The notes: generated by a model not told the origin, from the letters alone. Positions 7,627 to 17,223 are shown, numbered from the stretch's first letter. The stretch: DNA of 64,000 nucleotides from Neptuniibacter sp. 1_MG-2023 (GCF_030547185.1 NZ_JAUOQR010000001.1:496001-560000), one strand, 5' to 3'. Program-made: numbers and translations.

Positions 7627-10278
7627 ATGAATAGCTGCTCCAACACTCAAAATCCAGAAATTACTGGTAACCCTAATGCCCAAGAGCTTAATACTATTTT
7701 AAAGCTCCAAAGCCAGGTATTAGAATACGTTGTACAGGACACTCCTCCTGAACGAATCTTCGATGCTATTTGTCAATTTATAGAACAATCTGTACCTGAT
7801 TGTATCGCATCCATTATGCTTTTTGATGCAGCACATGAGTCGTTAAATGTGGCCTGTGCCCCTAGCTTTACTCGCGAAGCCATTGACGCATTTAACGGCC
7901 TAAAAGCCAACCTTGGCGAAGGCTCTTGTGGGTCATCCGCTTTTTTAGGCACACCTGTACTTAGTATAAATATTGACAATGATTCTCGATGGAATAATCT
8001 GCGTCATGTAGCCAAAAAGTTTGGCATACGCGCATGTTGGTCTCACCCCATCCTGCTAGATGCAAACAAAGTACATGGCACTATAGCGATCTCTTCTTTT
8101 CAACCACGAAAACCTAACCCCTTTCATATGCAACTTCTGAAAGCGGCAGCTAACATCATTGGTATTGTGCTCAAACGAGCAGTGTCACAGAAAGTATTAA
8201 CTCATACCTCTAGTCTCCTACAAAATATTACCCAAGCAATGCCTGGTGTGCTTTATCAATATCACTTAACCACTGATAAAAAACAAAATTTCACCTATCT
8301 CAGTCCAGGTATCGAAAAAATCACAGGTATCACACTGGAAGAAGCTTATGAAAACTTCGACCTTGTTTGGAACCAAGTTCACCCTGAAGACCAAGCTCAA
8401 CTATGGACAAGCATCATCGATGCAAGCAAACACTCACAACCTTGGTCCCATGAATTTAGACTTTTTCACAAACAGGGGGGAGAACTAAAGTGGCTTCGCG
8501 GCTCATCCCTTCCAGGTCAACAGATATCCGGTCACGATCAAATTTGGAACGGTGTGCTGTTAGATATCACACCTGAAAAGTCATCGATTGAACAACTAAG
8601 ATTGGCAGGCATAGCCTTTTCTAGCACTAACGATGGCATCATGATAGCTGACAAAAACAATGAAATTGTCGATATAAATAGAGCTTACGCTACTATCTCT
8701 GGCTATAGCCGTGAAGAACTTATTGGCCAAAGCCCTACTATTTTAAAATCAGACAAACACAGCCCAAAATTTTACCAATCTATCTGGGAGTCCTTAAAGA
8801 AAGATAAGCATTGGCAAGGTGAGATTTGGAACAAACGTAAAGATGGTGAAGTGGTTCCCCATTTAGTCAATATAAATGCCGTTTTCGATCCCGTCAGCCA
8901 TGAACTAACCCATTATGTCAGCGTACTTGCAGATATTAGCAGTATAAAAGCATCTGAAGCTAAACTATCCCATTTAGCCCATCATGACACTCTAACCAAT
9001 CTACCTAATCGTTTACTCTTTAGCGCCCGACTAGATCACGCCATTACGCACCGAAAGAAGAATGAAAAAGTAGTAATGTTGCACCTAGATTTAGACCGTT
9101 TCAAACACATCAACGATTCCTTAGGTCACACTTATGGAGATGAGCTTCTAATACAAGTAACCGAGCGCCTAACGAATACATTAAATCCAGCCGATATTGT
9201 GGCTCGAATTGGCGGAGATGAATTCGCCATTCTTGTTGAAGAACTTGAAGATACTATGGATGCCTCAGCCGTCGCAGACAAAATTGTTACCGCGATGGAA
9301 CAGCCGTTTATATTGAATGACAATGATTACTTCACTACAGCAAGCATAGGTATTGCCCTCTCGCCAGATCACGGTGAGGATATTGATGTGTTAACTAAAA
9401 ATGCCGATATTGCCCTCAATCAAGCAAAGGATTTAGGCCGCAATAACTATGCTTTTTTCCAGCCGGAATTATCCGAAAGCGCGGAAGAGTGGATCAAGCT
9501 GGAGCCCCAGCTTCGCAAAGCGATAAAAGAAAATCAGTTTAAGTTATTTTATCAACCGCAAATGGACCGCAGCGGTAATAACATTGTTGGCGCAGAAGCA
9601 CTCATACGCTGGCAGCATCCTGATATGGGCCTTATCCCACCGATTCAGTTTCTGAATATTGCTGAAGAGATGGGGTTGATGAAGCACATTGGTAACTGGG
9701 TCTTAGAAGAAGCCTTTCAGCAACTCGCTCTGTGGAGACAGGCAGGCCTAAGAAATTTCAGACTTGCGATCAACTTAGCAAGCGATCAAATAACCAAACA
9801 AAATCTACCTGATAAAGTCAGTGACTTATTACAGGAATACAAAATACCAGCAGAGATGATCGAGCTAGAAATCCTAGAAACCTTTCTACTCGAACATAAA
9901 GCCGCATCGATTGAAACCTTTCATCAGCTTAGAGCGCTCGGCATACACTTAGCGCTAGATGACTTTGGCACGGGCTACTCATCTCTTAGCTATTTAAAAC
10001 AATTACCAATCAATAAAGTTAAAATTGATCAATCTCTTGTCAGAGATATACCTGAAGATGCGAATGACGAGGCCATTGCCAAAGCCGTTATTTTGCTTGG
10101 GCACACACTCGATCTTACAGTGTGCGCAGAAGGCGTAGAAACACCTGAACAGCGGGCTTTTCTAGAATTAGAAGGCTGCGATCAACTACAAGGCTACTTG
10201 TTCAGCAAACCGATTAATCAGGAGGAATTTAGCACCTTACTCCGTGAAAATAAGCGTCTGGTCTCTCTAGATAGCTAA
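7627..10278 (+). CDS. GAF-PAS-PAS-GGDEF-EAL cyclic-di-GMP protein
   Basis: An 883-residue soluble sensor with no membrane segment. Domains in order are GAF (about 30-190), PAS (about 195-320), PAS with PAC (about 325-435), GGDEF (about 440-605) and EAL (about 615-870). The diguanylate cyclase motif GGDEF is intact at 529-533. The phosphodiesterase motif EAL is intact at 657-659, and the EAL metal/loop segments DDFGTGYSSLSYL and KIDQSLVRDI are present. Both activities are therefore possible, and which dominates cannot be read from sequence. The GAF and PAS domains should sense a cytoplasmic signal. It stands alone, with hairpins downstream. Confidence 0.95.
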   Translation: MNSCSNTQNPEITGNPNAQELNTILKLQSQVLEYVVQDTPPERIFDAICQFIEQSVPDCIASIMLFDAAHESLNVACAPSFTREAIDAFNGLKANLGEGSCGSSAFLGTPVLSINIDNDSRWNNLRHVAKKFGIRACWSHPILLDANKVHGTIAISSFQPRKPNPFHMQLLKAAANIIGIVLKRAVSQKVLTHTSSLLQNITQAMPGVLYQYHLTTDKKQNFTYLSPGIEKITGITLEEAYENFDLVWNQVHPEDQAQLWTSIIDASKHSQPWSHEFRLFHKQGGELKWLRGSSLPGQQISGHDQIWNGVLLDITPEKSSIEQLRLAGIAFSSTNDGIMIADKNNEIVDINRAYATISGYSREELIGQSPTILKSDKHSPKFYQSIWESLKKDKHWQGEIWNKRKDGEVVPHLVNINAVFDPVSHELTHYVSVLADISSIKASEAKLSHLAHHDTLTNLPNRLLFSARLDHAITHRKKNEKVVMLHLDLDRFKHINDSLGHTYGDELLIQVTERLTNTLNPADIVARIGGDEFAILVEELEDTMDASAVADKIVTAMEQPFILNDNDYFTTASIGIALSPDHGEDIDVLTKNADIALNQAKDLGRNNYAFFQPELSESAEEWIKLEPQLRKAIKENQFKLFYQPQMDRSGNNIVGAEALIRWQHPDMGLIPPIQFLNIAEEMGLMKHIGNWVLEEAFQQLALWRQAGLRNFRLAINLASDQITKQNLPDKVSDLLQEYKIPAEMIELEILETFLLEHKAASIETFHQLRALGIHLALDDFGTGYSSLSYLKQLPINKVKIDQSLVRDIPEDANDEAIAKAVILLGHTLDLTVCAEGVETPEQRAFLELEGCDQLQGYLFSKPINQEEFSTLLRENKRLVSLDS

Positions 10279-10353
10279 CCACCCCGTAACACCGATTTTA
10301 TACCTGCTATCTTCCCATTCAATATGGGATAAAACCCTAAAGCCACTTTATCA

Positions 10354-10379
10354 AAGATAATCATGCCGATGGTTATCTT
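10354..10379 (+). other. Hairpin in the gap after the GGDEF-EAL gene
   Basis: The arms AAGATAATCAT and ATGGTTATCTT (one U-G pair in RNA) enclose GCCG. There is no clean T run after it, so it is either a weak terminator or an RNA structure ahead of the small gene at 10505. A smaller hairpin with CCCAT/ATGGG arms lies about 30 bases upstream. Confidence 0.4.
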
Positions 10380-10504
10380 CTTGGGTTTCATAAAAAACCA
10401 CCTTTTCCTCTGTTTTCAAACCCTTGTTTGCTTTTTTTTCTGGAAATACTCAGCCTTACATCTACACTAATAAGGGATGACATGTTCATGATGGGGAATA
10501 AACA

Positions 10505-10825
10505 ATGGGCAAAGAAAGCTTATCTGCGCTTTTACACGAGTGGGAAAATAGAGCTCGAAAAATCAACGGTCGCCAAGAGGAAACACTATCTATATACCAA
10601 TCTGATTCAGTAAAACTCAAAGCTTTAGCCACTATGTACAACTTACCAAAAGCAGATATTGTTGCAGCACTCCTTCACGAAGCCCTCAATGAATTAGAAG
10701 CTAAAATGCCCTATGTTCCGGGTAACAAAGTAATAAGAATTGAAGATGGTGAAGAGATCTACGAGGATAAAGGGCCTATGCCCCGCTACCTTGCTGAGCA
10801 AAAAAGGCTAATGGATGTAAGCTAA
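10505..10825 (+). CDS. Small conserved protein of unknown function
   Basis: A 106-residue, charged, soluble protein. Residues 28-70 look like two helices with LKALATMYNLPKADIVAALL, reminiscent of a ribbon-helix-helix-like region, then LNELEAKMPYVPGNKVI. Pseudomonads have similar short proteins, sometimes annotated as pilus-tip components without clear support. The ATG is preceded by GGGGA at 7 bases, which favours this frame over an overlapping longer one. Function not known. Confidence 0.7.
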   Translation: MGKESLSALLHEWENRARKINGRQEETLSIYQSDSVKLKALATMYNLPKADIVAALLHEALNELEAKMPYVPGNKVIRIEDGEEIYEDKGPMPRYLAEQKRLMDVS

Positions 10826-10868
10826 CCTATATCTGTTACAGCACGTATGGAAAAAAGGCACAAAAAAA

Positions 10869-10890
10869 GCCACCAGCTTTCACTGGTAGC
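10869..10890 (-). terminator. Terminator after the cytochrome c gene
   Basis: On the minus strand the arms GCTACCAG and CTGGTGGC (one G-T pair) enclose a 6-base loop and are followed by seven Ts. Confidence 0.85.
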
Positions 10891-10916
10891 TTGATAGATT
10901 TATATGCAGAGATGGG

Positions 10917-11297
10917 TTACAGGGTTTTTAAGTAAGCGATCAGGTAATCCTGCTCTGCTTTATCTGTAATTTCTACGTGGCGCATACGTGTACCTGGTAC
11001 AAACTGGTCGTTACCGGCAATCCACTGACGTAGATTCTCTTCTGTCCAAGTGATGCCTGAGTTACGTAGTGCATCAGAATAAGCAAAGCGTGGTAATGAA
11101 GCGGCTTCACGACCAACTACACCAATCAAACTTGGACCAAAAGCATTTTTACTTGTATCTAAAGAGTGACAAGCAGAACACTTAGTGAAGATATCTTTAC
11201 CTGCAGCTTGCATCATTGCCTCAGCATCTTCTGCCACAGCAACTGAAGAAAAAGATAGCGATGCAACAAGCCCCATTAGAGCTACTTTAATTTTCAT
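10917..11297 (-). CDS. Secreted class I c-type cytochrome
   Basis: A periplasmic monohaem cytochrome c of about 126 residues with a signal peptide (MKIKVALMGLVASLSFSSVAVA, cut near residue 22). Haem attaches at CSACH (40-44) and the distal Met ligand is in GTRMRH (Met105). It resembles the cytochrome c2/c550 group that shuttles electrons to oxidases. Reading starts further upstream at a TTG are possible, but the Shine-Dalgarno GAGGGG would then lie inside the gene. It is 6 bases from the ATG at 11297, which I chose; the ATG at 11303 is the alternative. It is monocistronic with its own terminator. Confidence 0.88.
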   Translation of the reverse strand: MKIKVALMGLVASLSFSSVAVAEDAEAMMQAAGKDIFTKCSACHSLDTSKNAFGPSLIGVVGREAASLPRFAYSDALRNSGITWTEENLRQWIAGNDQFVPGTRMRHVEITDKAEQDYLIAYLKTL

Positions 11298-11439
11298 TTT
11301 CATTCCCCTCAAAATGAATAAAACAATTAAGCGTAAGTATATGTTTTATTCTCTTACACAACCGTTGATCTCAAACATGAAATGATCATCTAATAAAAAA
11401 ATGAGGACTAAATAACTCGACAAGTACCAGACATAAAAA

Positions 11440-11477
11440 AACGCAGCCGTAGAAGGACTCCCTCTACACACTGCGTT
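11440..11477 (-). terminator. Terminator after the fumarase gene
   Basis: On the minus strand the outer arms AACGCAG and CTGCGTT and an inner pair GTAGA/TCTAC form a long hairpin, followed by TTTTTT. Confidence 0.85.
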
Positions 11478-11501
11478 CTTAAAAGAATAACTTACGAAAA
11501 G

Positions 11502-13007
11502 TTAAACTTGCTTAGCGATAATATCTTTCCACTTAGCTGGACCTGTTGTATGAACAGACTCACCTGACGTATCAACAGCAACAGTGACCGGCATATCTTT
11601 AACTTCAAACTCATAAATAGCTTCCATTCCCATCTCAGGGAATGCCAACACTTTGGATGAAGTAATAGCTTTAGATACTAAATAAGCAGCACCACCAACA
11701 GCCATTAGATAAACCGCTTCGTTATCCTTAATCGCCTCAATCGCAACAGGGCCACGTTCAGACTTACCGATCATACCTAATAAACCGGTACTTTCTAGGA
11801 TCTGACGAGTGAACTTATCCATACGTGTCGATGTTGTCGGACCCGCAGGGCCAACCACTTCATCACCTACAGGATCAACAGGGCCTACATAATAGATAAA
11901 GCGCCCTTTCAGATCGACAGGTAGCTCTTCACCATTATTAAGCATCTCCACCATCCGCTTGTGGGCTGCATCACGTCCAGTTAACATCTTGCCATTAAGT
12001 AATACAGTCTCACCAACCTTCCACTCTTTAACATCTTCAGGTGTGATCTCATCCAAATTAACACGACGAGTTGTTGCACCCACTTCGAATGTCACTTCTG
12101 GCCAATCATCAAGATTTGGAGGTGTTAGAACAGCGGGACCTGTTCCATCTAAGGTAAAGTGTGTATGACGTGTCGCGGCACAGTTAGGAATCATACAAAC
12201 AGGTAAGGAAGCAGCATGGGTTGGATAGTCCATAATTTTAACATCCATGATGGTTGTTAAACCGCCTAAGCCTTGAGCACCTATACCTAAGTTATTAACC
12301 GCATCCATAATTTCTAGACGTAGCTCTTCAACTCTGTTTTGAGGTCCACGTTCACGGAGTTCGTGAATATCAATAGATCCCATCAATGACTCTTTAGCCA
12401 TAACCGCTGCTTTTTCTGCCGTACCACCAATACCTATACCTAGCATACCCGGTGGGCACCAACCTGCGCCCATAGTAGGAACGGTTTTAACAATCCAATC
12501 AACAATGCTATCGGATGGATTCAACATCACCATTTTAGATTTATTTTCAGAGCCACCGCCTTTAGCTGCAACCTGAACATCAACCTTATCACCATCCACA
12601 ATCTCATAATGAATAACAGCTGGCGTATTATCTTTTGTGTTTTGACGCTTACCCGCAGGGTCTGCCAAAATTGAAGCACGTAGCACGTTATCAGGGTTAA
12701 GGTAGGCGCGACGTACACCTTCATTAACCATATCCGTTACATTCATGTCAGCATCCCACTGAACATTCATACCTACCTTCAAGAACACGGTTACAATCCC
12801 GGTATCCTGGCAGATTGGACGCTTACCTTCAGCACACATGCGAGAGTTAATAAGGATCTGCGCCATCGCATCCTTTGCCGCTGGATTTTCTTCTTTTAGA
12901 TAAGCTTCATGTACACCCTTGATGAAATCAAGCGGGTGGTAATAAGAGATGAACTGCAAAGCATCAGCAATACTGCTAATGAAATCGTCTTGACGGATTA
13001 CGCTCAT
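11502..13007 (-). CDS. fumA: Class I (iron-sulfur) fumarate hydratase
   Basis: The single-chain class I fumarase interconverts fumarate and malate in the TCA cycle using an oxygen-sensitive [4Fe-4S] cluster. Its 501 residues combine the alpha and beta parts. A cluster cysteine is in ICQDTGIVTV (Cys66), further cysteines are in LPVCMIPNCAATRHTHF, and the C-terminal half contains YYVGPVDP and GPAGPTTSTRMD. The gene is transcribed alone, with a terminator downstream and a 317-base gap upstream that should hold its promoter. Confidence 0.96.
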   Translation of the reverse strand: MSVIRQDDFISSIADALQFISYYHPLDFIKGVHEAYLKEENPAAKDAMAQILINSRMCAEGKRPICQDTGIVTVFLKVGMNVQWDADMNVTDMVNEGVRRAYLNPDNVLRASILADPAGKRQNTKDNTPAVIHYEIVDGDKVDVQVAAKGGGSENKSKMVMLNPSDSIVDWIVKTVPTMGAGWCPPGMLGIGIGGTAEKAAVMAKESLMGSIDIHELRERGPQNRVEELRLEIMDAVNNLGIGAQGLGGLTTIMDVKIMDYPTHAASLPVCMIPNCAATRHTHFTLDGTGPAVLTPPNLDDWPEVTFEVGATTRRVNLDEITPEDVKEWKVGETVLLNGKMLTGRDAAHKRMVEMLNNGEELPVDLKGRFIYYVGPVDPVGDEVVGPAGPTTSTRMDKFTRQILESTGLLGMIGKSERGPVAIEAIKDNEAVYLMAVGGAAYLVSKAITSSKVLAFPEMGMEAIYEFEVKDMPVTVAVDTSGESVHTTGPAKWKDIIAKQV

Positions 13008-13324
13008 GCGGGGGCTCCATATATGGCTTTATTGTCATAAGGGATGAGTTTTGAAAATATTAGACTAAAAAGAGTTTGAGTGGCTATCTTCACCTAGCTG
13101 CTCCATCTAACATCATCACCCATTAGTGCTCTCTCTCGGGAAAGCTTGAACTGCTGCAGAGTATACACCAAAAGTACCAATAAACGGTGTCGGGCATTGG
13201 TATTAGTTAACCATTTAGCATATCTGCAATTGTTATCTAACGAAGTCGGCTTTAGGTGCTTAAAAGGTAATAAACTATGGTTCAGACAAAACAAAAAGCC
13301 TAATTAAAATAGTAACTTATAAAG
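13008..13324. other. 317-base intergenic region upstream of the fumarase gene
   Basis: No gene is supported here; the only open frame has no ribosome site and no recognisable product. One inverted repeat (TACCAAT at 13175-13181, ATTGGTA at 13196-13202) could be a weak terminator for the minus-strand prenyltransferase gene, since CTTTT follows it on that strand. The fumarase promoter should lie between it and 13008, but I cannot place it with confidence. Confidence 0.4.
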
Positions 13325-14173
13325 CTACAAGGCTAACAAAAAACAGTAAAAAAGCCCAAAAATAAGATACCCCCTCCCCGTCTCAGGTGTTAACTGACGG
13401 CGAGCGCCCCCTTTTTTGTGTAAAAAGCGACAAGGCAAAATAACAATGGGCAAGGTAAGCAATAACCAGTAGCTCCACGGCAATATATCCGTTAGACCCA
13501 GCAGAATGGTGATGAGATAGATCGCAGCAATAATCATCTTATAAATTAAGATCGCTTTATCGTAACCAACTCTCACCGATAAAGTTCGAATACCTTTATC
13601 CCGATCATCTTCATAATCTCTTATTTCATTGCTCAACAGCAGCAACGAAGTAAATAAGCTAACCGGAATTGAGAGAAAAAACACATCGGCTGTAACCACT
13701 TTCGCTTGAATAAAATAAGCACCGAGCACCATTAATACACCCATCAACCAAAACACAAAAAAAACGGCTAAACCGCGGCGTTTATAGTTAATAGGCTCTA
13801 AGGTATAGCCAAGTGCCCCAACAAACCCAACAACACTTAACACTAATAGAAAGGGCCCTGAGAGATAAACAAGATACAAACCTATACAGCCTGCTAATAA
13901 AAAACACGCCAAACCCATTTGGAAGTTTCTTATGATCTGCCGATGCGCTCCAGCGTACTGAATCTTATTAAGAAGAGATAAATCCGTAAAATCATTAATT
14001 AAATTCACACCTGCCTGCAATAACAGACCGGCAGAAAGAATAAGGAAAGCGTTGAGAGGGTCAGAAAAACCCTCTCGATAGGCCGCCATAATACCTGTCA
14101 GACAAACAATTAAGGCCACACTAAATGAAAATGGCCGCAACGCTCGGCTAAATCGGTATTTTTCAACAAGCAT
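13325..14173 (-). CDS. UbiA-family membrane prenyltransferase
   Basis: A 282-residue integral membrane protein with about eight hydrophobic segments. The second Asp-rich motif is complete (NEIRDYEDDRDKGIRTLSVR), as needed to bind prenyl diphosphate through magnesium. The first motif, usually NDxxDxxxD, reads NDFTDLSLL and so lacks its third Asp. Overall it is nearest the MenA-like branch. No other menaquinone or ubiquinone gene is nearby, so the aromatic acceptor is unknown. It lies 23 bases after trhP on the same strand and probably shares its transcript. Confidence 0.8.
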   Translation of the reverse strand: MLVEKYRFSRALRPFSFSVALIVCLTGIMAAYREGFSDPLNAFLILSAGLLLQAGVNLINDFTDLSLLNKIQYAGAHRQIIRNFQMGLACFLLAGCIGLYLVYLSGPFLLVLSVVGFVGALGYTLEPINYKRRGLAVFFVFWLMGVLMVLGAYFIQAKVVTADVFFLSIPVSLFTSLLLLSNEIRDYEDDRDKGIRTLSVRVGYDKAILIYKMIIAAIYLITILLGLTDILPWSYWLLLTLPIVILPCRFLHKKGGARRQLTPETGRGYLIFGLFYCFLLAL

Positions 14174-14196
14174 AATTTTGTCTAATGATAAATTCG

Positions 14197-15573
14197 TTAC
14201 TTCTGACTACTGTATTCTGGAGCATTAGGAAGATCACGCATTATCAAGGCATATTCAGGCTCACAATCTAACGCCATAGGGATCTTCATTACATGACCAG
14301 ACCCTGGCGCAACATCGGCTTGCTTACCTTTTTTATCGATCATCTCATCTAACTTAAATTTATGGTTACCCTGCGGGGTCATCAACTCAAGTGTATCGCC
14401 TTTTAAGAAGCGATTACGCACATCCACTTCCAACATGCCTGCTTGCTTATCGTATCCCATAATTTCACCTACAAACTGCTGGTGAACACCCACCGAATTA
14501 CCAGTTTCGTAATTTTGATACTCATCATGCACATGACGACGATAGAAACCTTCCGTATAGCCTCGGCTGGCAAGGTTTTCCAACTCATCCATCAGCTTCA
14601 TATCAAAAGGTTTACCCGCAACCGCATCATCAATCGCTTTACGATAAACTTGGGCAGTTCGTGCAACGTAGTAATGGGATTTTGTTCGCCCCTCAATTTT
14701 CAATGAATCCACCCCCATCGCAGCTAAACGATGTACATGCTGTATGGCACGAAGGTCTTTAGAGTTCATAATATAAGTGCCATGTTCATCTTCAAAAGCA
14801 GGCATAAACTCACCAGGGCGAGTCTCCTCTTGCAGCAAGAAGATGCGGTCAGTTGGCTCACCCTCTCCTAAAGCAGGTTTATTCGCCTGTGCGAGCATGT
14901 CAGCTTTAGGGTCAAACTGTTCGACTGGAACTACATCACCGGACTCATCCACTTTCGCCTCATGAGCATCATATTTCCAGCGGCAGGAGTTAGTACAAGT
15001 CCCTTGGTTTGGATCACGCTTATTAATGTAACCCGATAATAAGCAACGTCCTGAATAGGCTATACATAGCGCACCATGGACAAACACCTCGATCTCCATC
15101 TCTGGACAACGCTGGCGAATCTCTTCCACTTCATCAAGGGATAGCTCACGTGACAGAATTACCCGTTCAACACCCATGGCATGCCAAAACTTAACCGCAG
15201 CCCAGTTCATCGTATTAGCCTGAACCGACAGATGAATCGGCACATCGGGAAAGTGCTCTTTAACCAGATAGATCAGCCCAGGATCAGACATAATCAATGC
15301 ATCCGGCCCCATGGCAATGATAGGACGCAGATCATCAATATAAGTTTTCAACTTGCTATTGTGAGGCAATATATTACTGGCGAGGAAAAACTTTTTACCC
15401 AATCGATGCGCAAGGTCGATACCTTCGCCCAAGTTTTCCATATTGAAGTCGTTATTGCGAACACGCAAACTATAACGAGGCTGTCCGGCATATACTGCGT
15501 CTGCACCATAGGCAAACGCATATTTCATATTTTTTAGTGTCCCCGCTGGAGACAAAAGTTCTGGAGTACGCAT
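14197..15573 (-). CDS. trhP: tRNA 5-hydroxyuridine synthesis protein TrhP (U32 peptidase family, YegQ)
   Basis: TrhP takes part in prephenate-dependent hydroxylation of U34 in tRNAs, the first step to cmo5U/mcmo5U. The 458-residue protein starts with ELLSPAGTLKNMKYAFAYGAD. It carries the U32 signature FVHGALCIAYSGRCLLSGY (164-182) and further cysteines at CTNSC (193-197), compatible with an iron-sulfur cluster. The C-terminal domain (about 375-458) is the usual barrel. The older label 'peptidase U32' is a family name, not a shown activity. Confidence 0.93.
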   Translation of the reverse strand: MRTPELLSPAGTLKNMKYAFAYGADAVYAGQPRYSLRVRNNDFNMENLGEGIDLAHRLGKKFFLASNILPHNSKLKTYIDDLRPIIAMGPDALIMSDPGLIYLVKEHFPDVPIHLSVQANTMNWAAVKFWHAMGVERVILSRELSLDEVEEIRQRCPEMEIEVFVHGALCIAYSGRCLLSGYINKRDPNQGTCTNSCRWKYDAHEAKVDESGDVVPVEQFDPKADMLAQANKPALGEGEPTDRIFLLQEETRPGEFMPAFEDEHGTYIMNSKDLRAIQHVHRLAAMGVDSLKIEGRTKSHYYVARTAQVYRKAIDDAVAGKPFDMKLMDELENLASRGYTEGFYRRHVHDEYQNYETGNSVGVHQQFVGEIMGYDKQAGMLEVDVRNRFLKGDTLELMTPQGNHKFKLDEMIDKKGKQADVAPGSGHVMKIPMALDCEPEYALIMRDLPNAPEYSSQK

Positions 15574-15625
15574 AATGAAGTGGTTTTTCTTTAAGTCGAG
15601 TAAAGCGATCTAGCCTAATCGTTAA

Positions 15626-16186
15626 TTAAGCTAGATCCTGTAAAGGGATCTCAAATAGTGGTGTATAGATAGAGCCATCTTCTCCTGGCTTACTTTGGAA
15701 AAGAACAACTGAATCAGCAAGACTAAACATATCAATTACCGGCCAGCTTTCAGGTGTTTTAAACTTATTAATACCAGGCAATCGCCCTAAGGTAACATGA
15801 GGCTTAAAATCTTCATCTGTATGGTTAACACCCGCGGCATCAGCAACATCTACCATCAAATCATGTAAAGATTCTAATTCCTGATTCACATCAGGAAGAG
15901 CAGCAATCAAAGCTAAGCTACGACTGACACGATAGTATTCAGCCGCATTGATATGAACCTGAAAAGAGCTGAAATCTGCAAGCTTTTCTCGCGCACAACG
16001 CTCTAGCTCTTCTACCTGCTCCAGCGAAATCCCCCCGAGAAAACACAATGTTAAATGGTAACGATCAGAATCTACCCAGCTGACTTCTGTCTTTTTATCA
16101 TACACACACAGAGTATCAGCATGATCAGCCAACCAACGTACAACTGAATCAGGTAGCGTTAGTGCAAAGAAAGCACGAATTTTCAT
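15626..16186 (-). CDS. thpR: RNA 2',3'-cyclic phosphodiesterase
   Basis: A 2H-phosphoesterase of 186 residues with both His-x-Thr-Leu motifs: HLTL at 44-47 (YHLTLCFLGG) and HVTL at 130-133 (KPHVTLGRL). It opens 2',3'-cyclic phosphate ends of RNA. The length matches ThpR/LigT proteins (about 180). It lies 52 bases upstream of trhP on the same strand, and the pairing of two RNA-modifying genes suggests a shared transcript. Confidence 0.92.
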   Translation of the reverse strand: MKIRAFFALTLPDSVVRWLADHADTLCVYDKKTEVSWVDSDRYHLTLCFLGGISLEQVEELERCAREKLADFSSFQVHINAAEYYRVSRSLALIAALPDVNQELESLHDLMVDVADAAGVNHTDEDFKPHVTLGRLPGINKFKTPESWPVIDMFSLADSVVLFQSKPGEDGSIYTPLFEIPLQDLA

Positions 16187-16293
16187 GGAGGATAAAATTA
16201 TCTCTATCTAGGAATAATCGTGTATTTTGCCTTCAAGGGCCACACTTAGCAAACCCTTGAAGGCAACCTTTTGATCAAACATTGACCAGAACA

Positions 16294-17160
16294 CTACTTT
16301 TGCTCTAATAGTAGCTGCATATTATTAAGTTTTTGCTTCACTTGAAGCAGGTCTTGATTCAACTGCCTACGCGTCCCATCAAACGCTCGTACAGCCTGCT
16401 CATTAACTTTTACTCGCCGCTCTAAACCATCAGTGCTTTTGCTTTCCAATTTCGTAACACGATCAGACAGTGACCTCTGAGCTTTAATCACCTCGTCTTG
16501 CTGTTCTTGATTCATCTCATTACTGGTTCTTACTTCAGTTTCTATACGTGTGACCAGTTTATTAATTTTTTCTACTTCAGCATTAACCGACTGCTTTAAC
16601 TTAGTGCTTTCTGACTTTAAGCTTGATAATGCTTTTAACTCTTTAGCTTGGCTCGCCACCGTCGCTTGTAAAGTTTTAATTGTAGCTGCTTGCGTCTTAA
16701 TCTGATCACTATGCTCTTTAATAAGAGGTGCATTCTTTTGATGAGCAATCGCCCACAATTTAGCAATTTCGGAATCGAGCTGTTTATCTTTCTGCTTAAG
16801 ACTCTCTTCTAAAGACGAAACATTACCTTGAATCGCTTGGCCTGACTGCTCTGCACCCTGCTCTGTTTGCTTCAAAAGCTCTCTTAATTCTTCGATCTGT
16901 TTTTGGGCTTGAGTAAATGTTGCCTCTTTCTGCTTTTGGGCATCGTACATATCAAAACCAAAGTAACCTAATGCAGATACCGCAGCAATTAGGACTATGC
17001 TCACTAACGCCTGCAAAAAGCCCCCTGAACGTTGAACTTCAACCACCGGTGCCGCTGAGTTCCCTTTTTGAGAAGGCGATGCAGATTGGGGAGAACGACT
17101 CTCGTCTAAAGGTTCCGCTGGCCCCATATTTGGCACATTAATATCATCATCACGATTCAT
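16294..17160 (-). CDS. Membrane-anchored coiled-coil protein, unknown function
   Basis: About 288 residues. The N-terminal 50 are polar and Pro/Ser-rich, followed by one transmembrane helix (GGFLQALVSIVLIAAVSALG, about 46-66) and then a long coiled coil to the end, rich in Gln, Lys, Glu and Leu. The likely topology is inner-membrane with a periplasmic rod. No catalytic motif is visible. An in-frame ATG 18 bases further upstream (17178) is possible; neither start has a strong ribosome site. It lies after the groEL terminator, so it is probably transcribed separately. Confidence 0.7.
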   Translation of the reverse strand: MNRDDDINVPNMGPAEPLDESRSPQSASPSQKGNSAAPVVEVQRSGGFLQALVSIVLIAAVSALGYFGFDMYDAQKQKEATFTQAQKQIEELRELLKQTEQGAEQSGQAIQGNVSSLEESLKQKDKQLDSEIAKLWAIAHQKNAPLIKEHSDQIKTQAATIKTLQATVASQAKELKALSSLKSESTKLKQSVNAEVEKINKLVTRIETEVRTSNEMNQEQQDEVIKAQRSLSDRVTKLESKSTDGLERRVKVNEQAVRAFDGTRRQLNQDLLQVKQKLNNMQLLLEQK

Positions 17161-17223
17161 GGTTATCCATTCACCCATTGCATAGAAAGTTAGATTTTAA
17201 GCCTATTTTACGCACAAATAAAA

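Noticed and set aside
10428-10613. A 61-codon frame overlapping the small gene at 10505
   Set aside because: The 10505 frame has a proper GGGGA site and a conserved-looking product; this one does not.
13094-13294. A 66-codon open frame between the fumarase and prenyltransferase genes
   Set aside because: It has no ribosome site, no recognisable domain and lies in a promoter/terminator gap.
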